From IMG/VR virus record IMGVR_UViG_3300033153_007131, positions 1-46,737 of that record: 46,737 nt of DNA; one strand, 5' to 3'. The stretch is from a virus. A model generated the notes under the pieces. It ran no database searches. It was not told the origin of the DNA and worked only from the letters and a program-made list of their open reading frames with translations. A program made the translations under genes and the position numbers. This document shows, piece by piece, positions 1-8,785 of the stretch; the first letter of the stretch is position 1, and the number at the start of each line of letters is the position of its first letter.

Positions 1-114
1 ATACGTTTAATCCCGTTCCATTTTCTTGTTATGCCGATTATGTTGTTATTGGCGATGGTGAGGAGGTCTTACCGAATCTATTGTCTTTTATATACGGCCC
101 GACAAAAGATTTAC
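1..114. repeat. Left copy of 114-bp terminal direct repeat
   Basis: Bases 1-114 are identical to the last 114 bases of the window. Both copies lie inside the same radical-SAM reading frame, which stays open when the ends are joined. That is what a circular or circularly permuted genome looks like after linear assembly. A genuine short direct terminal repeat cannot be excluded from sequence alone. Confidence 0.95.
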
Positions 115-1139
115 CGGAGGGCGTATATGAAAAAGGCTGTAAATCGGTTATGTGGCAGAATACTGACAAAATAAGGTCTTTTGCGCATGTGACAAATAAT
201 ATTACCAGAATAGAGCTTGCGAGGGGATGCAAACATAAGTGTAAGTTCTGCGCAGTGGCACACCTTAAACCTTACCGAGAAACTGATACGGCAGAGGTTA
301 TTAAACTAATTAAAAAATCAAGAACAAAACGTATATCCTGCTTTGCACCTGAACCGTACCTGCATAGCGGGCGATTTAAGATAGAGTCTGTTTGTAGAAT
401 GCTTGGTAAAATAAAAAGTGATACGGATATCAGACTTGACCAATTATGGAAACACCCAGAAACAAAAACACCACGGATAGGACTAGAGGGAATTTCTGAA
501 AAATTAAGAAAATCAATAGGTAAACCAATATCGAATGAGAAAATACTAGACACGATAGACCGGTGTATAAAGGCAGGTAACGGTAGTTTAAGGGCCTATG
601 TTATTCTTGATTTACCCGGAGAGACAGAGGAAGACTGGAACGAATTTAGAGAGTTGCTAAAAAATATCGGCGAGATACCAGGATCAGATAAGTTTTTGAT
701 TAAACCCTCGCCGAATGTTTTTATGCCTAATCCACATACGCCTTTTGAGAGGGAGTCGATTCATTGGGAACGTGATTATAGGAAAAAATGGTTTGAGTTT
801 TTTGAGCGCGGTACTGGTATCAAGTCTTGGAAGGCTATGATTGTCGAATTATCAACCATAATCGGGCCGGAAAAGCGGGTATTGTCTATGTTGTCTACTC
901 GTGGCGGAGTTGAGTTTTATGAAATAGAACGTATACTGACTGATAAAAAATATATTGGGGTTGGTAAAAATGGGCTCAAGCTGTTTAACAAAAAAGGTGT
1001 GATTGACACCTTAGAAAAACTTGGTAGGATTAATAAATATTGTGGAGCTATTTCCAATAATAAACAGGTTTGGGATGTTGTTAAACTGGCAGACAATACA
1101 AAAAAGGGGAGTGATAGGGAATCTATCGAATCAGTATAA
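1..1139 (+). CDS. Radical SAM protein, C-terminal part (gene continues from window end)
   Basis: This is the larger part of a gene that starts at about 46356 and crosses the junction, giving about 468 residues. The frame is open from base 3; the ATG at 81 is internal (residue 117). The N-terminal part, encoded at the window end, looks like a Rossmann-type cobalamin-binding-like domain (GGFNTFNP, then IGDGEEVLPNLL). The radical-SAM core carries the CxxxCxxC cluster motif at about C166, C170 and C173 (RGCKHKCKFC), followed by conserved-looking Gly-rich and GLEGISEKLRKSIGK segments. The family binds a 4Fe-4S cluster and cleaves SAM to a radical; the substrate here is unknown. I see no clear DxHxxG cobalamin-ligand motif, so B12 dependence is doubtful. 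The stop overlaps the start of the small terminase gene (TAATG), so the two are probably translationally coupled. Its placement between a ParB-like gene and terminase suggests a role near packaging or DNA modification, which is inference. Confidence 0.85.
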   Translation, partial: TFNPVPFSCYADYVVIGDGEEVLPNLLSFIYGPTKDLPEGVYEKGCKSVMWQNTDKIRSFAHVTNNITRIELARGCKHKCKFCAVAHLKPYRETDTAEVIKLIKKSRTKRISCFAPEPYLHSGRFKIESVCRMLGKIKSDTDIRLDQLWKHPETKTPRIGLEGISEKLRKSIGKPISNEKILDTIDRCIKAGNGSLRAYVILDLPGETEEDWNEFRELLKNIGEIPGSDKFLIKPSPNVFMPNPHTPFERESIHWERDYRKKWFEFFERGTGIKSWKAMIVELSTIIGPEKRVLSMLSTRGGVEFYEIERILTDKKYIGVGKNGLKLFNKKGVIDTLEKLGRINKYCGAISNNKQVWDVVKLADNTKKGSDRESIESV

Positions 1140-1606
1140 TGGCAAAAAGTAAATACAATAAAGATTTTCCATTACTGGCGGAAGGTTATGCCAGAGAAGG
1201 GATGCGCGATAAGGATATAGCGAAAAAACTAGGGATAAGTGAAGACTCATTTTACCAATACAAGAAAAAATATCCAGAGTTTTCAGAGTCCTTAAAGCGT
1301 GGCAAGGCGCCAGTGGATACAGAGGTTGAAAACGCTTTGTTAAAACGTGCCAAGGGATACAGTTACGAAGAAATACATCAAGACGTTGTTGACACCGGCA
1401 AAAGGGATGAAAACAATAACCCGATATTAAAAATTAAAGCAATAAAAAAAATTAAAAAACAAATAGCCCCAGATGTTACAGCTCAAATATTTTGGCTTAA
1501 AAACCGTAAGCGTAAAAAATGGCGCGATAAGCAGGATCATGAATTATCTGGCCCAGATGGCGCGCCTCTTATATTAAATCTAGGCGAAAAAGAAAAAAAA
1601 CTCTAA
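1139..1606 (+). CDS. terS: Terminase small subunit
   Basis: A 155-residue protein with an N-terminal helix-turn-helix (about residues 10-45: LLAEGYAREGMRDKDIAKKL, then GISEDSFYQYKKKYPEF). This is typical of terminase small subunits that recognise phage DNA for packaging. The middle (FSESLKRGKAPVDTEVENAL) and the ITAQ-like segment APDVTAQIFWLKNRKRKKW match the common TerS pattern in which a basic helix follows the recognition domain. The start overlaps the upstream radical-SAM stop by one base, and the large subunit follows at once. Assignment rests on motif and position; confidence is high. Confidence 0.9.
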   Translation: MAKSKYNKDFPLLAEGYAREGMRDKDIAKKLGISEDSFYQYKKKYPEFSESLKRGKAPVDTEVENALLKRAKGYSYEEIHQDVVDTGKRDENNNPILKIKAIKKIKKQIAPDVTAQIFWLKNRKRKKWRDKQDHELSGPDGAPLILNLGEKEKKL

Positions 1607-2890
1607 GTGTTCAAAGTAACTCCAAGACAAAATCAAGCACTTGAACTTCTTACAAATACAGCTAAACATATAATGCTAGAAGGCGGAAGTAGGTCAGGTA
1701 AAACAGCCCTTCTAGTATATGCAATTATTATAAGAGCTCTCAAGGTAAAATCCCGTCACCTTATTACTAGATTCAGGTTCAATGCAGTTAATCGGTCCAT
1801 ATGGCTCGATACACTACCAAAGGTACTATCGTTAATAGATCCTACGTTAAAATCTGATAAGTATTTCAATAAATCTGATTATTTTTATAAATGCCCTAAC
1901 GGCTCTGAAATATGGATAGCCGGTACCGATGATAAGGAGCGTATAGAGAAAGTTCTTGGCATGGAATTTAGCACGATATTTTTCAATGAATGTTCTCAAA
2001 TACTATATAGTGCAGTTAGTATTTTTCGTACACGACTTGCAGAAAAAAACACATTACAAAAGAAATTTTATTATGACCAAAATCCGCCAAAAAAATCACA
2101 TTGGACATATAAAGTATTCCATGAATATATTGATCCAATGGATAAGCGGAAGCTTGATAAAAATCGCTATACAAGCCTTGTAATGAACCCAACGGATAAT
2201 TTAGACAACATTGCCGAAGGATTTATTGAGGAACTTGAATTATTACCAGAGCGGCAACGCAAGCGGTTTTTAAAAGGACTATATGGAGAAGATGATGCAG
2301 GCGAAGTGTTTAAGACAAACTGGATTCAGCGCATTTATGAAATAGAAACTTATAGCAAGATTGTTATTTCAATAGATCCGGCAGTTACGGCTAATAAAAA
2401 TAGTGATGAAACCGGTATAACAGTGCAGGCCAAGGTAGGTGACTTCGGGTATGTGTTAGAAGCTATTGCAGGCAAGTGGACACCAAACGAATGGGGAATG
2501 AAAGCGGTAGAGCTTTATGTAAAATGGAGTGCAAATATAATAATAGGGGAGGCTAATAATGGCGGTGATATGATTGAGGCTGTTCTCAGGAACATATTAC
2601 AGAATATTCCATACAAAAAAGTCCACGCCACGAAGGGTAAGGTGATAAGGGCGGAACCGATTGCAGGTCTATATGAACGTAAAAAAATATTTCATTATGG
2701 AATGATAACAAACCTTGAGGACGAAATGGATGATTTTACTTATGACTTTGATAGATCAAAACATAAAAGCCCTAATTTAGTTGACGCCATGGTATGGGGA
2801 TTTACTTATTTATTTCCACCAAACAGAAAAGAGCCTACCTTAGTTATCCCAGTAAGCTCTCAAAGTAAATCAACATGGTCAGGAGTATAA
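1607..2890 (+). CDS. terL: Terminase large subunit (packaging ATPase/nuclease)
   Basis: A 427-residue packaging motor that translocates DNA into the prohead and cuts it. The ATPase half shows Walker A GGSRSGKT (residues 26-33) and a Walker B-like strand ending in acidic residues, IFFNE (124-128). The nuclease half begins near VISIDPAV (D257) and ends with VDAMVWGF, which supplies the conserved late aspartate. The start is GTG directly after the terS stop, with only a weak purine-rich stretch as ribosome site, so translation is probably coupled. Length is normal for the family. An out-of-frame ORF at 1956-2183 is a shadow. Confidence 0.96.
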   Translation: MFKVTPRQNQALELLTNTAKHIMLEGGSRSGKTALLVYAIIIRALKVKSRHLITRFRFNAVNRSIWLDTLPKVLSLIDPTLKSDKYFNKSDYFYKCPNGSEIWIAGTDDKERIEKVLGMEFSTIFFNECSQILYSAVSIFRTRLAEKNTLQKKFYYDQNPPKKSHWTYKVFHEYIDPMDKRKLDKNRYTSLVMNPTDNLDNIAEGFIEELELLPERQRKRFLKGLYGEDDAGEVFKTNWIQRIYEIETYSKIVISIDPAVTANKNSDETGITVQAKVGDFGYVLEAIAGKWTPNEWGMKAVELYVKWSANIIIGEANNGGDMIEAVLRNILQNIPYKKVHATKGKVIRAEPIAGLYERKKIFHYGMITNLEDEMDDFTYDFDRSKHKSPNLVDAMVWGFTYLFPPNRKEPTLVIPVSSQSKSTWSGV

Positions 2891-2891
2891 T

Positions 2892-2954
2892 ATGTTGATA
2901 AATTGCAAATCTTGCGTTAATGTTAATATAACTTATTCAGGAATTTTAAAATGA
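2892..2954 (+). CDS. Possible 20-residue leader peptide before portal
   Basis: A short frame, MLINCKSCVNVNITYSGILK, begins 6 bases after a clear AGGAG and ends with a TGA that overlaps the portal ATG (ATGA). It contains one CxxC pair. The strong ribosome site and stop/start overlap suggest real translation that couples terminase to portal synthesis. The peptide is so short that chance is a serious alternative. Confidence 0.3.
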   Translation: MLINCKSCVNVNITYSGILK

Positions 2955-4240
2955 GTAAATATGATCCTTCAAAAGAATACGGTCGCTCCGGTTTAAATCA
3001 TTACGATGGTTATGTTGAAGAAGAGCTACTGCGAGAACTTCCCGAATCAAAGAAGCTAAAAATTTATCGCGAAATGGAAAACAATCCTATCATTTCAGGG
3101 CTGCTTGCCGCATATAGCGGTGTAATAAGTCAAGTTAAATGGCGGACTGATATAGGTAAAGGAGGAAGCGAAGAAGACGCTGAGTTTGTAGAATCATGTA
3201 GACACGATATGTCAAGCTCATGGCAGGAAACTATATCTTCAATTATGCCAATGCTTAGGGACGGTTTTTACTATAGTGAAGTAATTTATAAAAAACGCAT
3301 GGGACCACTACAAAAGGACACCGGAAAACGTAGCCGTTATAATGATGGTAAGTGGGGTTGGCGCAAGTTTGCTGGCCGCGCTTCAGAAACAATTAGCCCC
3401 GGTGGATGGGTAATAGATGATAACGGCGGCATTAAGGGAGTTATTCAGAAAGCACCCCCAGACTATATTGATGTTTTTATTCCGATTGAAAAGTCATTAT
3501 TATTTAGGACAACGTCAGCTAAGAATAACCCAGAGGGCCGCGCACTAATTAGAGGCTCATACGAGCCGTGGTATTATTTCCGCAATATATCAAAGATGGA
3601 GGGAATAGGGGTTGAGAGAGATCTTTGCGGCGTGCCCGTTTTCCGTGTTCCTGCCAATGTGTTAAAAGCTGGACAAGGCGACCTGGGCACTGGACCGGAT
3701 GCACTAGTGTATAAGAAAATTTATGATACGTTTAAAAAAATGTTAACTAGCTTTAAACGTGATGAGCAGGACGGGGTAATACTAAGTAGCGAGGCTGACG
3801 ATAAGGGAAATTTTTATTATGATTTTAAGCTACTTGCTTCGGCCGGGACTAGACAGTTCGATACGGACAAGATAGTAATGCGATGGGGAAAGCTTATAGC
3901 ATTGTCTGTACTTGCTGATGTACTTATGATGGGACTAGAGAACATTGGCAGCATGGCCATGGCAAAAGAAAAGGGTTCATGGCTCCTTATGATGATTACT
4001 GGCATTCTAGACGGTATAAAAGATATACTTAATCGTCACGCTATACCGCGTCTGCTTGAACTTAACGGAATGAGTCTTGAAAACCCACCAACAATAGAGC
4101 ACGGAGGATGTAAGAACGTTGATCCTCGAATGTTCGGCGATGTTATGAGTAAATTACAAGTTGCTGGCTTTATTGAACCAGACCCGAAGTTAAATGCTTA
4201 TATTAGAAATATACTTGGATTACCTGCGGAAGAAGTATGA
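2951..4240 (+). CDS. Portal protein, DUF935 / Mu gp29-like
   Basis: A 429-residue protein matching the DUF935 portal family. Features are an N-terminal region with NNPIISGLLAAYSGVISQVKW, a central segment IEKSLLFRTTSAKNNPEGRA followed by a PWYYF stretch, and a C-terminal half with long helices. The portal forms the dodecameric ring at the capsid vertex through which DNA passes. An AGGA ribosome site lies 8 bases upstream of the ATG. The stop overlaps the start of the Mu-F-like gene by four bases (ATGA), as is usual for this portal/minor-head pair. Confidence 0.92.
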   Translation: MSKYDPSKEYGRSGLNHYDGYVEEELLRELPESKKLKIYREMENNPIISGLLAAYSGVISQVKWRTDIGKGGSEEDAEFVESCRHDMSSSWQETISSIMPMLRDGFYYSEVIYKKRMGPLQKDTGKRSRYNDGKWGWRKFAGRASETISPGGWVIDDNGGIKGVIQKAPPDYIDVFIPIEKSLLFRTTSAKNNPEGRALIRGSYEPWYYFRNISKMEGIGVERDLCGVPVFRVPANVLKAGQGDLGTGPDALVYKKIYDTFKKMLTSFKRDEQDGVILSSEADDKGNFYYDFKLLASAGTRQFDTDKIVMRWGKLIALSVLADVLMMGLENIGSMAMAKEKGSWLLMMITGILDGIKDILNRHAIPRLLELNGMSLENPPTIEHGGCKNVDPRMFGDVMSKLQVAGFIEPDPKLNAYIRNILGLPAEEV

Positions 4241-5175
4241 TTGTTTATCCAGAGCCAATAATAACAAAGTCAAGCAAGGTGGCAATAGTGAAATTGACCC
4301 ATGCACAAAAAGTAGCGCAGTCGCGGCGTATAGCAGCACAAATTACTCGCATGATGCAAATATCATTCAAAGAAGGTATCCGCATTTTTCGCGATACCAT
4401 AACCATGAAAGAGGTATCCAAATCGTTGAAACGAGGCGACTTGAGGGCCGTTAATAAGCTTATGAATTGGGAGCGGTGGGATCGGTCCCTTGCTGGATTA
4501 AGGGATGATGCACTTGAAGCAATGAGATTATCGTCCAAGGCAGCAGAAAAAGCACTACCAAAAGTGTTGCGTCCCAGGTTCAGATTTGACCTGACAAATC
4601 CGAGAATATATCAATGGATCGAAAGGGAAACTGGTAAGCGCATTACGAGAATAGGTATAGATTCCATGAAAGCAGTTCGTGCTCTAGCGCGCAGGGCCGT
4701 TAAGGCTATTAAAGAACGTGGCATACCGCCTGCCAGGGCCGCTAAACAACTTATTGAATACGTTGGCCCTCACGTACGTCAGGCACAAGCGTTAATAAAT
4801 TTTGAAAATCGCTTAATAGCTCGAGGATTTGATCCCGCTGACATTGCTAGGCAGGTTGATGCATATAGGAAAAAATTAATAATCTATCGCGGAAAGATGA
4901 TAGCCAAAACTGAGGCATTCAATGCCGTGAATGCAGGTCAACATGAAGCCTGGAACCAGATGGCCGACCAGAAACTAATCGACCGCGAGAAATCAAAAAA
5001 ACGATGGAGCGCTGGCCCCGGAGCGTGTGAGCATTGTTCCGCAATGGACGGGGTAGCTGTGCCACTCAATGACCCATGGATAACCCCGGACGGTAAGGCC
5101 GTTATGTTACCCGCTGAAATACATCCTAATTGTAGCTGCACAATGTCATTGGAGCCAAAATATATTGGAGTGTAA
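4237..5175 (+). CDS. Phage Mu F-like minor head protein
   Basis: A 312-residue minor capsid protein of the Mu gpF / SPP1 gp7 family (PF04233 type). Diagnostic features are the MIAKTEAFNAVNAGQHEAW block (about 221-239) and the C-terminal putative metal site: ACEHC (C264, C267) followed by MDG, then HPNCSC (H296, C299, C301). These proteins bind the portal and enter the prohead in a few copies. The gene overlaps the portal stop by four bases. A shadow ORF on the minus strand and another at 4194-4454 are not genes. Confidence 0.9.
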   Translation: MIVYPEPIITKSSKVAIVKLTHAQKVAQSRRIAAQITRMMQISFKEGIRIFRDTITMKEVSKSLKRGDLRAVNKLMNWERWDRSLAGLRDDALEAMRLSSKAAEKALPKVLRPRFRFDLTNPRIYQWIERETGKRITRIGIDSMKAVRALARRAVKAIKERGIPPARAAKQLIEYVGPHVRQAQALINFENRLIARGFDPADIARQVDAYRKKLIIYRGKMIAKTEAFNAVNAGQHEAWNQMADQKLIDREKSKKRWSAGPGACEHCSAMDGVAVPLNDPWITPDGKAVMLPAEIHPNCSCTMSLEPKYIGV

Positions 5176-5177
5176 TA

Positions 5178-7757
5178 ATGCCAACAAATGATTATTTACA
5201 AGGATTTTTAAAATACTGTAAAAGCTTTCTCGATAAAGGAACAATTGAAACACTTACCAGCAAGGCCAGAGGGTATGCTGGCGGTAAGAGTAGAGTCCGA
5301 AGTGAGATTCCAACCGTAATAGAAAAGTTAACAGTTGGGCGCATGACACCAAGTACTTTACGTGAACAGTCTGACGAGGAAATAAAACAGGCATGGTACC
5401 GCCTTAATCAACTTTGGGGCGGTATGCGAAAACGCAAAGAACCAGAAAATGAAATGTTCCTAAATGCTGGAATATTTGTACTTGAAGAGTTAACGCGCCG
5501 TAAATTCAAGGTTGACGATAAGGGCGACTTTTATAAATCAATACATGAATTTATACGACGCGCAAAGCGCCACAGGATACGCGCTGCATATTCAACTATT
5601 CCAGAAAAAGAAGGCCTGATTGAGGACTTCGTGTCCGTTGGCGGCAGTATGGCCATGCAAGACAAGGAACCCGAAGATATAGATATAATTATTCGAGCCG
5701 AAAAAACTGAGGATGAAAAATATTACAAGATTAAGTGTGACTTGGTTGATATTGCAATTAGAAACGCACTCGACCGTGATAAATCAAATGACTTACATTA
5801 TATTGCATCTGCCCAGGGTTCATTCACTGACCATAACCCGATATTCCAATTAGCACTTGTTAGGTATCCACAATTTGAAACACATATAATGAAGAAAGAT
5901 GTCCAAGTTCCTGCGTTTGGTCCAAAGAATGCTCCTATATTATTCGTTGGATCATCGCCCGGAAGAATAGAAGCAAATGAAGGGCGACCATTTTGGGGAC
6001 AAATAAAAACAACGATTGAGAACGAATATGCAAAGCCACTCGGTATTCCAAAAGAGGATATAGCAAAGGTTAATGCCGTCCCTCAATATCTTGAGGACAG
6101 TGCCGGTAGAACTAGAGAACCGACAGTCGAGGAACTTGCCAAATGGCGAGAGTGGCTATATGAGCAGATAGATACTCTTAGCCCTACAGCAGTGGTTGCG
6201 CTTGGAGACAAGGCGGCCGAAGCCTTAGGTAAAAGGGCAGACTTTAAACTTATTCATCCCGCTGCATTCAAAAGATATGGAAAGCCTAAAGATTTCGATA
6301 GTGAAATTGAAAAAATTAAAAATCATCTAAAACTTCAAAGAACCGATCACTTATCTAAGTTTGATTATCTGGAAGGATTTTATGCTAAAACGGCAAATGG
6401 TATAAATCACCTTATAACATTAAAAACATTAATAAAACCAAAAGATGAATATTATAATGAAATTGAAAAGATACAAAAGTCCGAATCAATTTATGAAAAC
6501 GATTTATTGATATTAGAAAAAAATGGATATGAAATTAAAAAAGAGGAAGGATTAACTAGTCACCCGAAATTAGGCGAAGAGGGCGGGACAAGGAGTGAAA
6601 TAGCAGCACAGCACTGGTTAAAAAATTGGGCCATAAAGACATTGCCTCAAAAGTCAAATATTGGCCGATTCGCAGCACAGCACCATTGGCGCGGACTCGA
6701 TGAAAATCAAACAAAATGGAGTGATAAAAAACTATGGGAAGATAAAAAACATAGTGTTCATACTGATATTAGAATGGAAGCTGATAAAAATCATTTATGG
6801 GGGATCACCGTTTTTATGGGGGCAGATAGATTAGAAAAGTATAACGGTCATGCGGTTGCAGAACTTCCTTATGACGATGCTCTTCAAATATCATTTAAAT
6901 TATCACAACCATTACCATGGATTGAAGTCGGTGAAAAAAAACCGATGATAATTCCGCCCGGCGAGGTGGCCGCCTCAAAATATAAATGGTCTGTTTTTCA
7001 TGGTGAAGATTTCGGTGATTATGAAATTACTTACGCGAAGGAGCATTTTATAGAATTATTCTTTAGTGGAAAACACATTAAAGGCCGTTATATTCTACAG
7101 TTTGCGCCGGTCGGTGAGAGAAGTATATGGATATTAAAACGCGCTAAGCAAGACGACCAAGAGCCTTTCCTTATGAGTAATAAACTTGAAAACGAGGTCA
7201 GGGACCAGCAACAAAAAAACCGCCGCTGGTTATGGTATGCGAAAGATGGCAAGCCAATTATTATTGATCTTAAAAAAGTTAAACCTGAAGATTTTAAAGA
7301 AGAAGATAATAAAAGATTAAAGAAAGATGATAATGATACCGAAAAAATTATAAAGCAACTTAATGCAGGGTTTTCAAAAGAAGAAAATGCACGCATATAT
7401 AAGATTAACGAACCGAAGCAGATTATATATAGCGTTGTGTTACCTGTTAATTCTCCAATGTCAGACGCGGCCCATGATGGCATTGACTATGCTAACCCAG
7501 AAGAAGTTGAGAAAGCATGCCATAAATACATGGAGGACTACCGAAAAGTTGGTGAGCTGCATAAAAAAGAAATTAATGCTGTGCCGGTTGAAAACTGGAT
7601 TGAAAAGAATGGATTTATTATGAATGGCCAGAAAATAAATAAAGGCGACTGGTGCGCAGGGCTAAAAATACGCGACAGTGAAGCATGGAAGAAATGCGCT
7701 AGCGGTGAGTATAACGCGGTGAGCGTTGAAGGATATAGTAAAGTTGAAAAAATTTAG
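5178..7757 (+). CDS. XkdF-type prohead protease fused to NTase-, UDG- and LigD-PE-like domains
   Basis: An 859-residue multidomain protein at the position normally held by a head-maturation protease. Order: residues 1-130 helical, unassigned. Residues 135-230 resemble a nucleotidyltransferase core, with GGS at 155-157 and DID at 167-169, the family's GG/S-xn-DxD signature. Residues 245-385 resemble a family-4-type uracil-DNA glycosylase (VGSSPG at 258-263, GRPFWG at 269-274, AVVALGDKAAEAL, HPAAF at 360-364). The usual catalytic acidic residue in motif 1 is Ser here, and I see no Fe-S cysteines. Residues 495-660 resemble the LigD 3'-phosphoesterase (HxDxR at H528, D530, R532; PPGEVA; HIKGRY, then WILKR). 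Residues 736-859 match XkdF (YSVVLPV, H795, S849 in VSVEG). In-frame ATG after the F-like gene stop. Activities are inferred from motifs only. Confidence 0.8.
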   Translation: MPTNDYLQGFLKYCKSFLDKGTIETLTSKARGYAGGKSRVRSEIPTVIEKLTVGRMTPSTLREQSDEEIKQAWYRLNQLWGGMRKRKEPENEMFLNAGIFVLEELTRRKFKVDDKGDFYKSIHEFIRRAKRHRIRAAYSTIPEKEGLIEDFVSVGGSMAMQDKEPEDIDIIIRAEKTEDEKYYKIKCDLVDIAIRNALDRDKSNDLHYIASAQGSFTDHNPIFQLALVRYPQFETHIMKKDVQVPAFGPKNAPILFVGSSPGRIEANEGRPFWGQIKTTIENEYAKPLGIPKEDIAKVNAVPQYLEDSAGRTREPTVEELAKWREWLYEQIDTLSPTAVVALGDKAAEALGKRADFKLIHPAAFKRYGKPKDFDSEIEKIKNHLKLQRTDHLSKFDYLEGFYAKTANGINHLITLKTLIKPKDEYYNEIEKIQKSESIYENDLLILEKNGYEIKKEEGLTSHPKLGEEGGTRSEIAAQHWLKNWAIKTLPQKSNIGRFAAQHHWRGLDENQTKWSDKKLWEDKKHSVHTDIRMEADKNHLWGITVFMGADRLEKYNGHAVAELPYDDALQISFKLSQPLPWIEVGEKKPMIIPPGEVAASKYKWSVFHGEDFGDYEITYAKEHFIELFFSGKHIKGRYILQFAPVGERSIWILKRAKQDDQEPFLMSNKLENEVRDQQQKNRRWLWYAKDGKPIIIDLKKVKPEDFKEEDNKRLKKDDNDTEKIIKQLNAGFSKEENARIYKINEPKQIIYSVVLPVNSPMSDAAHDGIDYANPEEVEKACHKYMEDYRKVGELHKKEINAVPVENWIEKNGFIMNGQKINKGDWCAGLKIRDSEAWKKCASGEYNAVSVEGYSKVEKI

Positions 7758-7816
7758 TTGCAATTTAAAAAAATCCGTGGTTAACTTAAATAAAATTTAG
7801 GACATATTAAAAAATT

Positions 7817-8755
7817 GTGTCAACAAAAAACAGATTACATGAAATTGTTATTCAATCAATCGACCTTGTACCGCGGGGCGGTAATAAGAAAAAAATATTT
7901 TTAAAGAAATCGGGGGAAACTATGGGCGAATTTACAGTCGAGAGCTTACAAGAAATTGAAGAGATTATAAAGGAAGAACTTGAAAATGAGGAAAAGATAA
8001 TTAAAGAAGCCAAACTTGAGAAAATATCTGATAAAGCAAAAAATGCCATTAAGTCTATACTTCGGTTGGCCGCTAATTATAAAGAAGAAATCGGTGACGA
8101 TGTTATGAAGAAGCTTGCCTCACTTGCTGGTTATGGTTACCCGGCACCTGAGAAAAAACAGGATGATAACGATAAGGATAAGGATAAAGAAAAAAATCCA
8201 TTCACAAAACCATATCCTGAAGTAAAAAAAGCAGCTCGTGATTTTGTCCCAACTGACAAACGTGAAGAGTTCGACAAGATAATGAAGAGCTTTGAAGTTA
8301 AAGACACACCGGTTGTTGACGATCCCCAAGTGTTGGCACTCATGAAAAAAGATGAAGATAGCCAAAAGCGTATTCGGAAACTTGAGCAAGATACTGAGAT
8401 AAGAAAAGTTGAAGTTCGTATCGAAAAAGAACTCAAGAACCTTAATACTGTCCCTGAAAAATTTGCACCATTGTTACATACAATTGAAAAGGCACTTAAT
8501 GACGACCAGAAAAAAGAATTTAATGAAATATTGAAAGCTGCCGACAAACAAGCTGAAAAGGGAACTGCACTATTAAAAGAATTAGGATCAGACCAAGGCG
8601 ACCCGGAAGCTGGCAGTGCTTATGAGAAGATACAGAAAATTGCTAAAGAAAAGGTAAAGGTCGACCCAGGGCTTACCATTGAAAAGGCTGAAATGTTAGC
8701 CATGGAGGAAAACACAGACCTCTATGACCAATATGAAAAAGAACAACGTAATTAA
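7817..8755 (+). CDS. Scaffold-like acidic/coiled-coil head protein
   Basis: A 312-residue, highly charged, helix-rich protein between the XkdF-type fusion and the decoration and capsid genes, the usual scaffold position. The N terminus (IQSIDLVPRGGNKKKIFLKK) resembles the short LVDxxANRxxFLxxK element common near phage protease/scaffold boundaries. That supports the GTG start at 7817 over the internal ATG at 7922, although the ATG has a good GGGGG ribosome site and may also be used to give a shorter form. Residues 35-75 and 170-235 are predicted coiled coil from heptad-like Glu/Lys/Leu patterns, and 115-125 is a DNDKDKDKEK linker. No enzymatic motif is visible. Scaffold is an inference from position and composition. 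Confidence 0.65.
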   Translation: MSTKNRLHEIVIQSIDLVPRGGNKKKIFLKKSGETMGEFTVESLQEIEEIIKEELENEEKIIKEAKLEKISDKAKNAIKSILRLAANYKEEIGDDVMKKLASLAGYGYPAPEKKQDDNDKDKDKEKNPFTKPYPEVKKAARDFVPTDKREEFDKIMKSFEVKDTPVVDDPQVLALMKKDEDSQKRIRKLEQDTEIRKVEVRIEKELKNLNTVPEKFAPLLHTIEKALNDDQKKEFNEILKAADKQAEKGTALLKELGSDQGDPEAGSAYEKIQKIAKEKVKVDPGLTIEKAEMLAMEENTDLYDQYEKEQRN

Positions 8756-8785
8756 TAAAATTTTAAGTATCAACAAGGAGTTGAA

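Noticed and set aside
81-83. ATG at 81 as the start of the radical-SAM gene
   Set aside because: The frame is open upstream to the window edge and continues from 46356 across the repeat; needed parts of the fold lie before 81.
4194-4454. Small plus-strand ORF overlapping portal and Mu-F genes
   Set aside because: It is an alternative frame inside two convincing genes with no ribosome site.
7922-7924. ATG at 7922 as the only start of the scaffold-like gene
   Set aside because: It has a good ribosome site, but the upstream GTG-started part carries a recognisable conserved element (IDLVPRGGNKKK). It may be a secondary start, so it is noted there rather than used.
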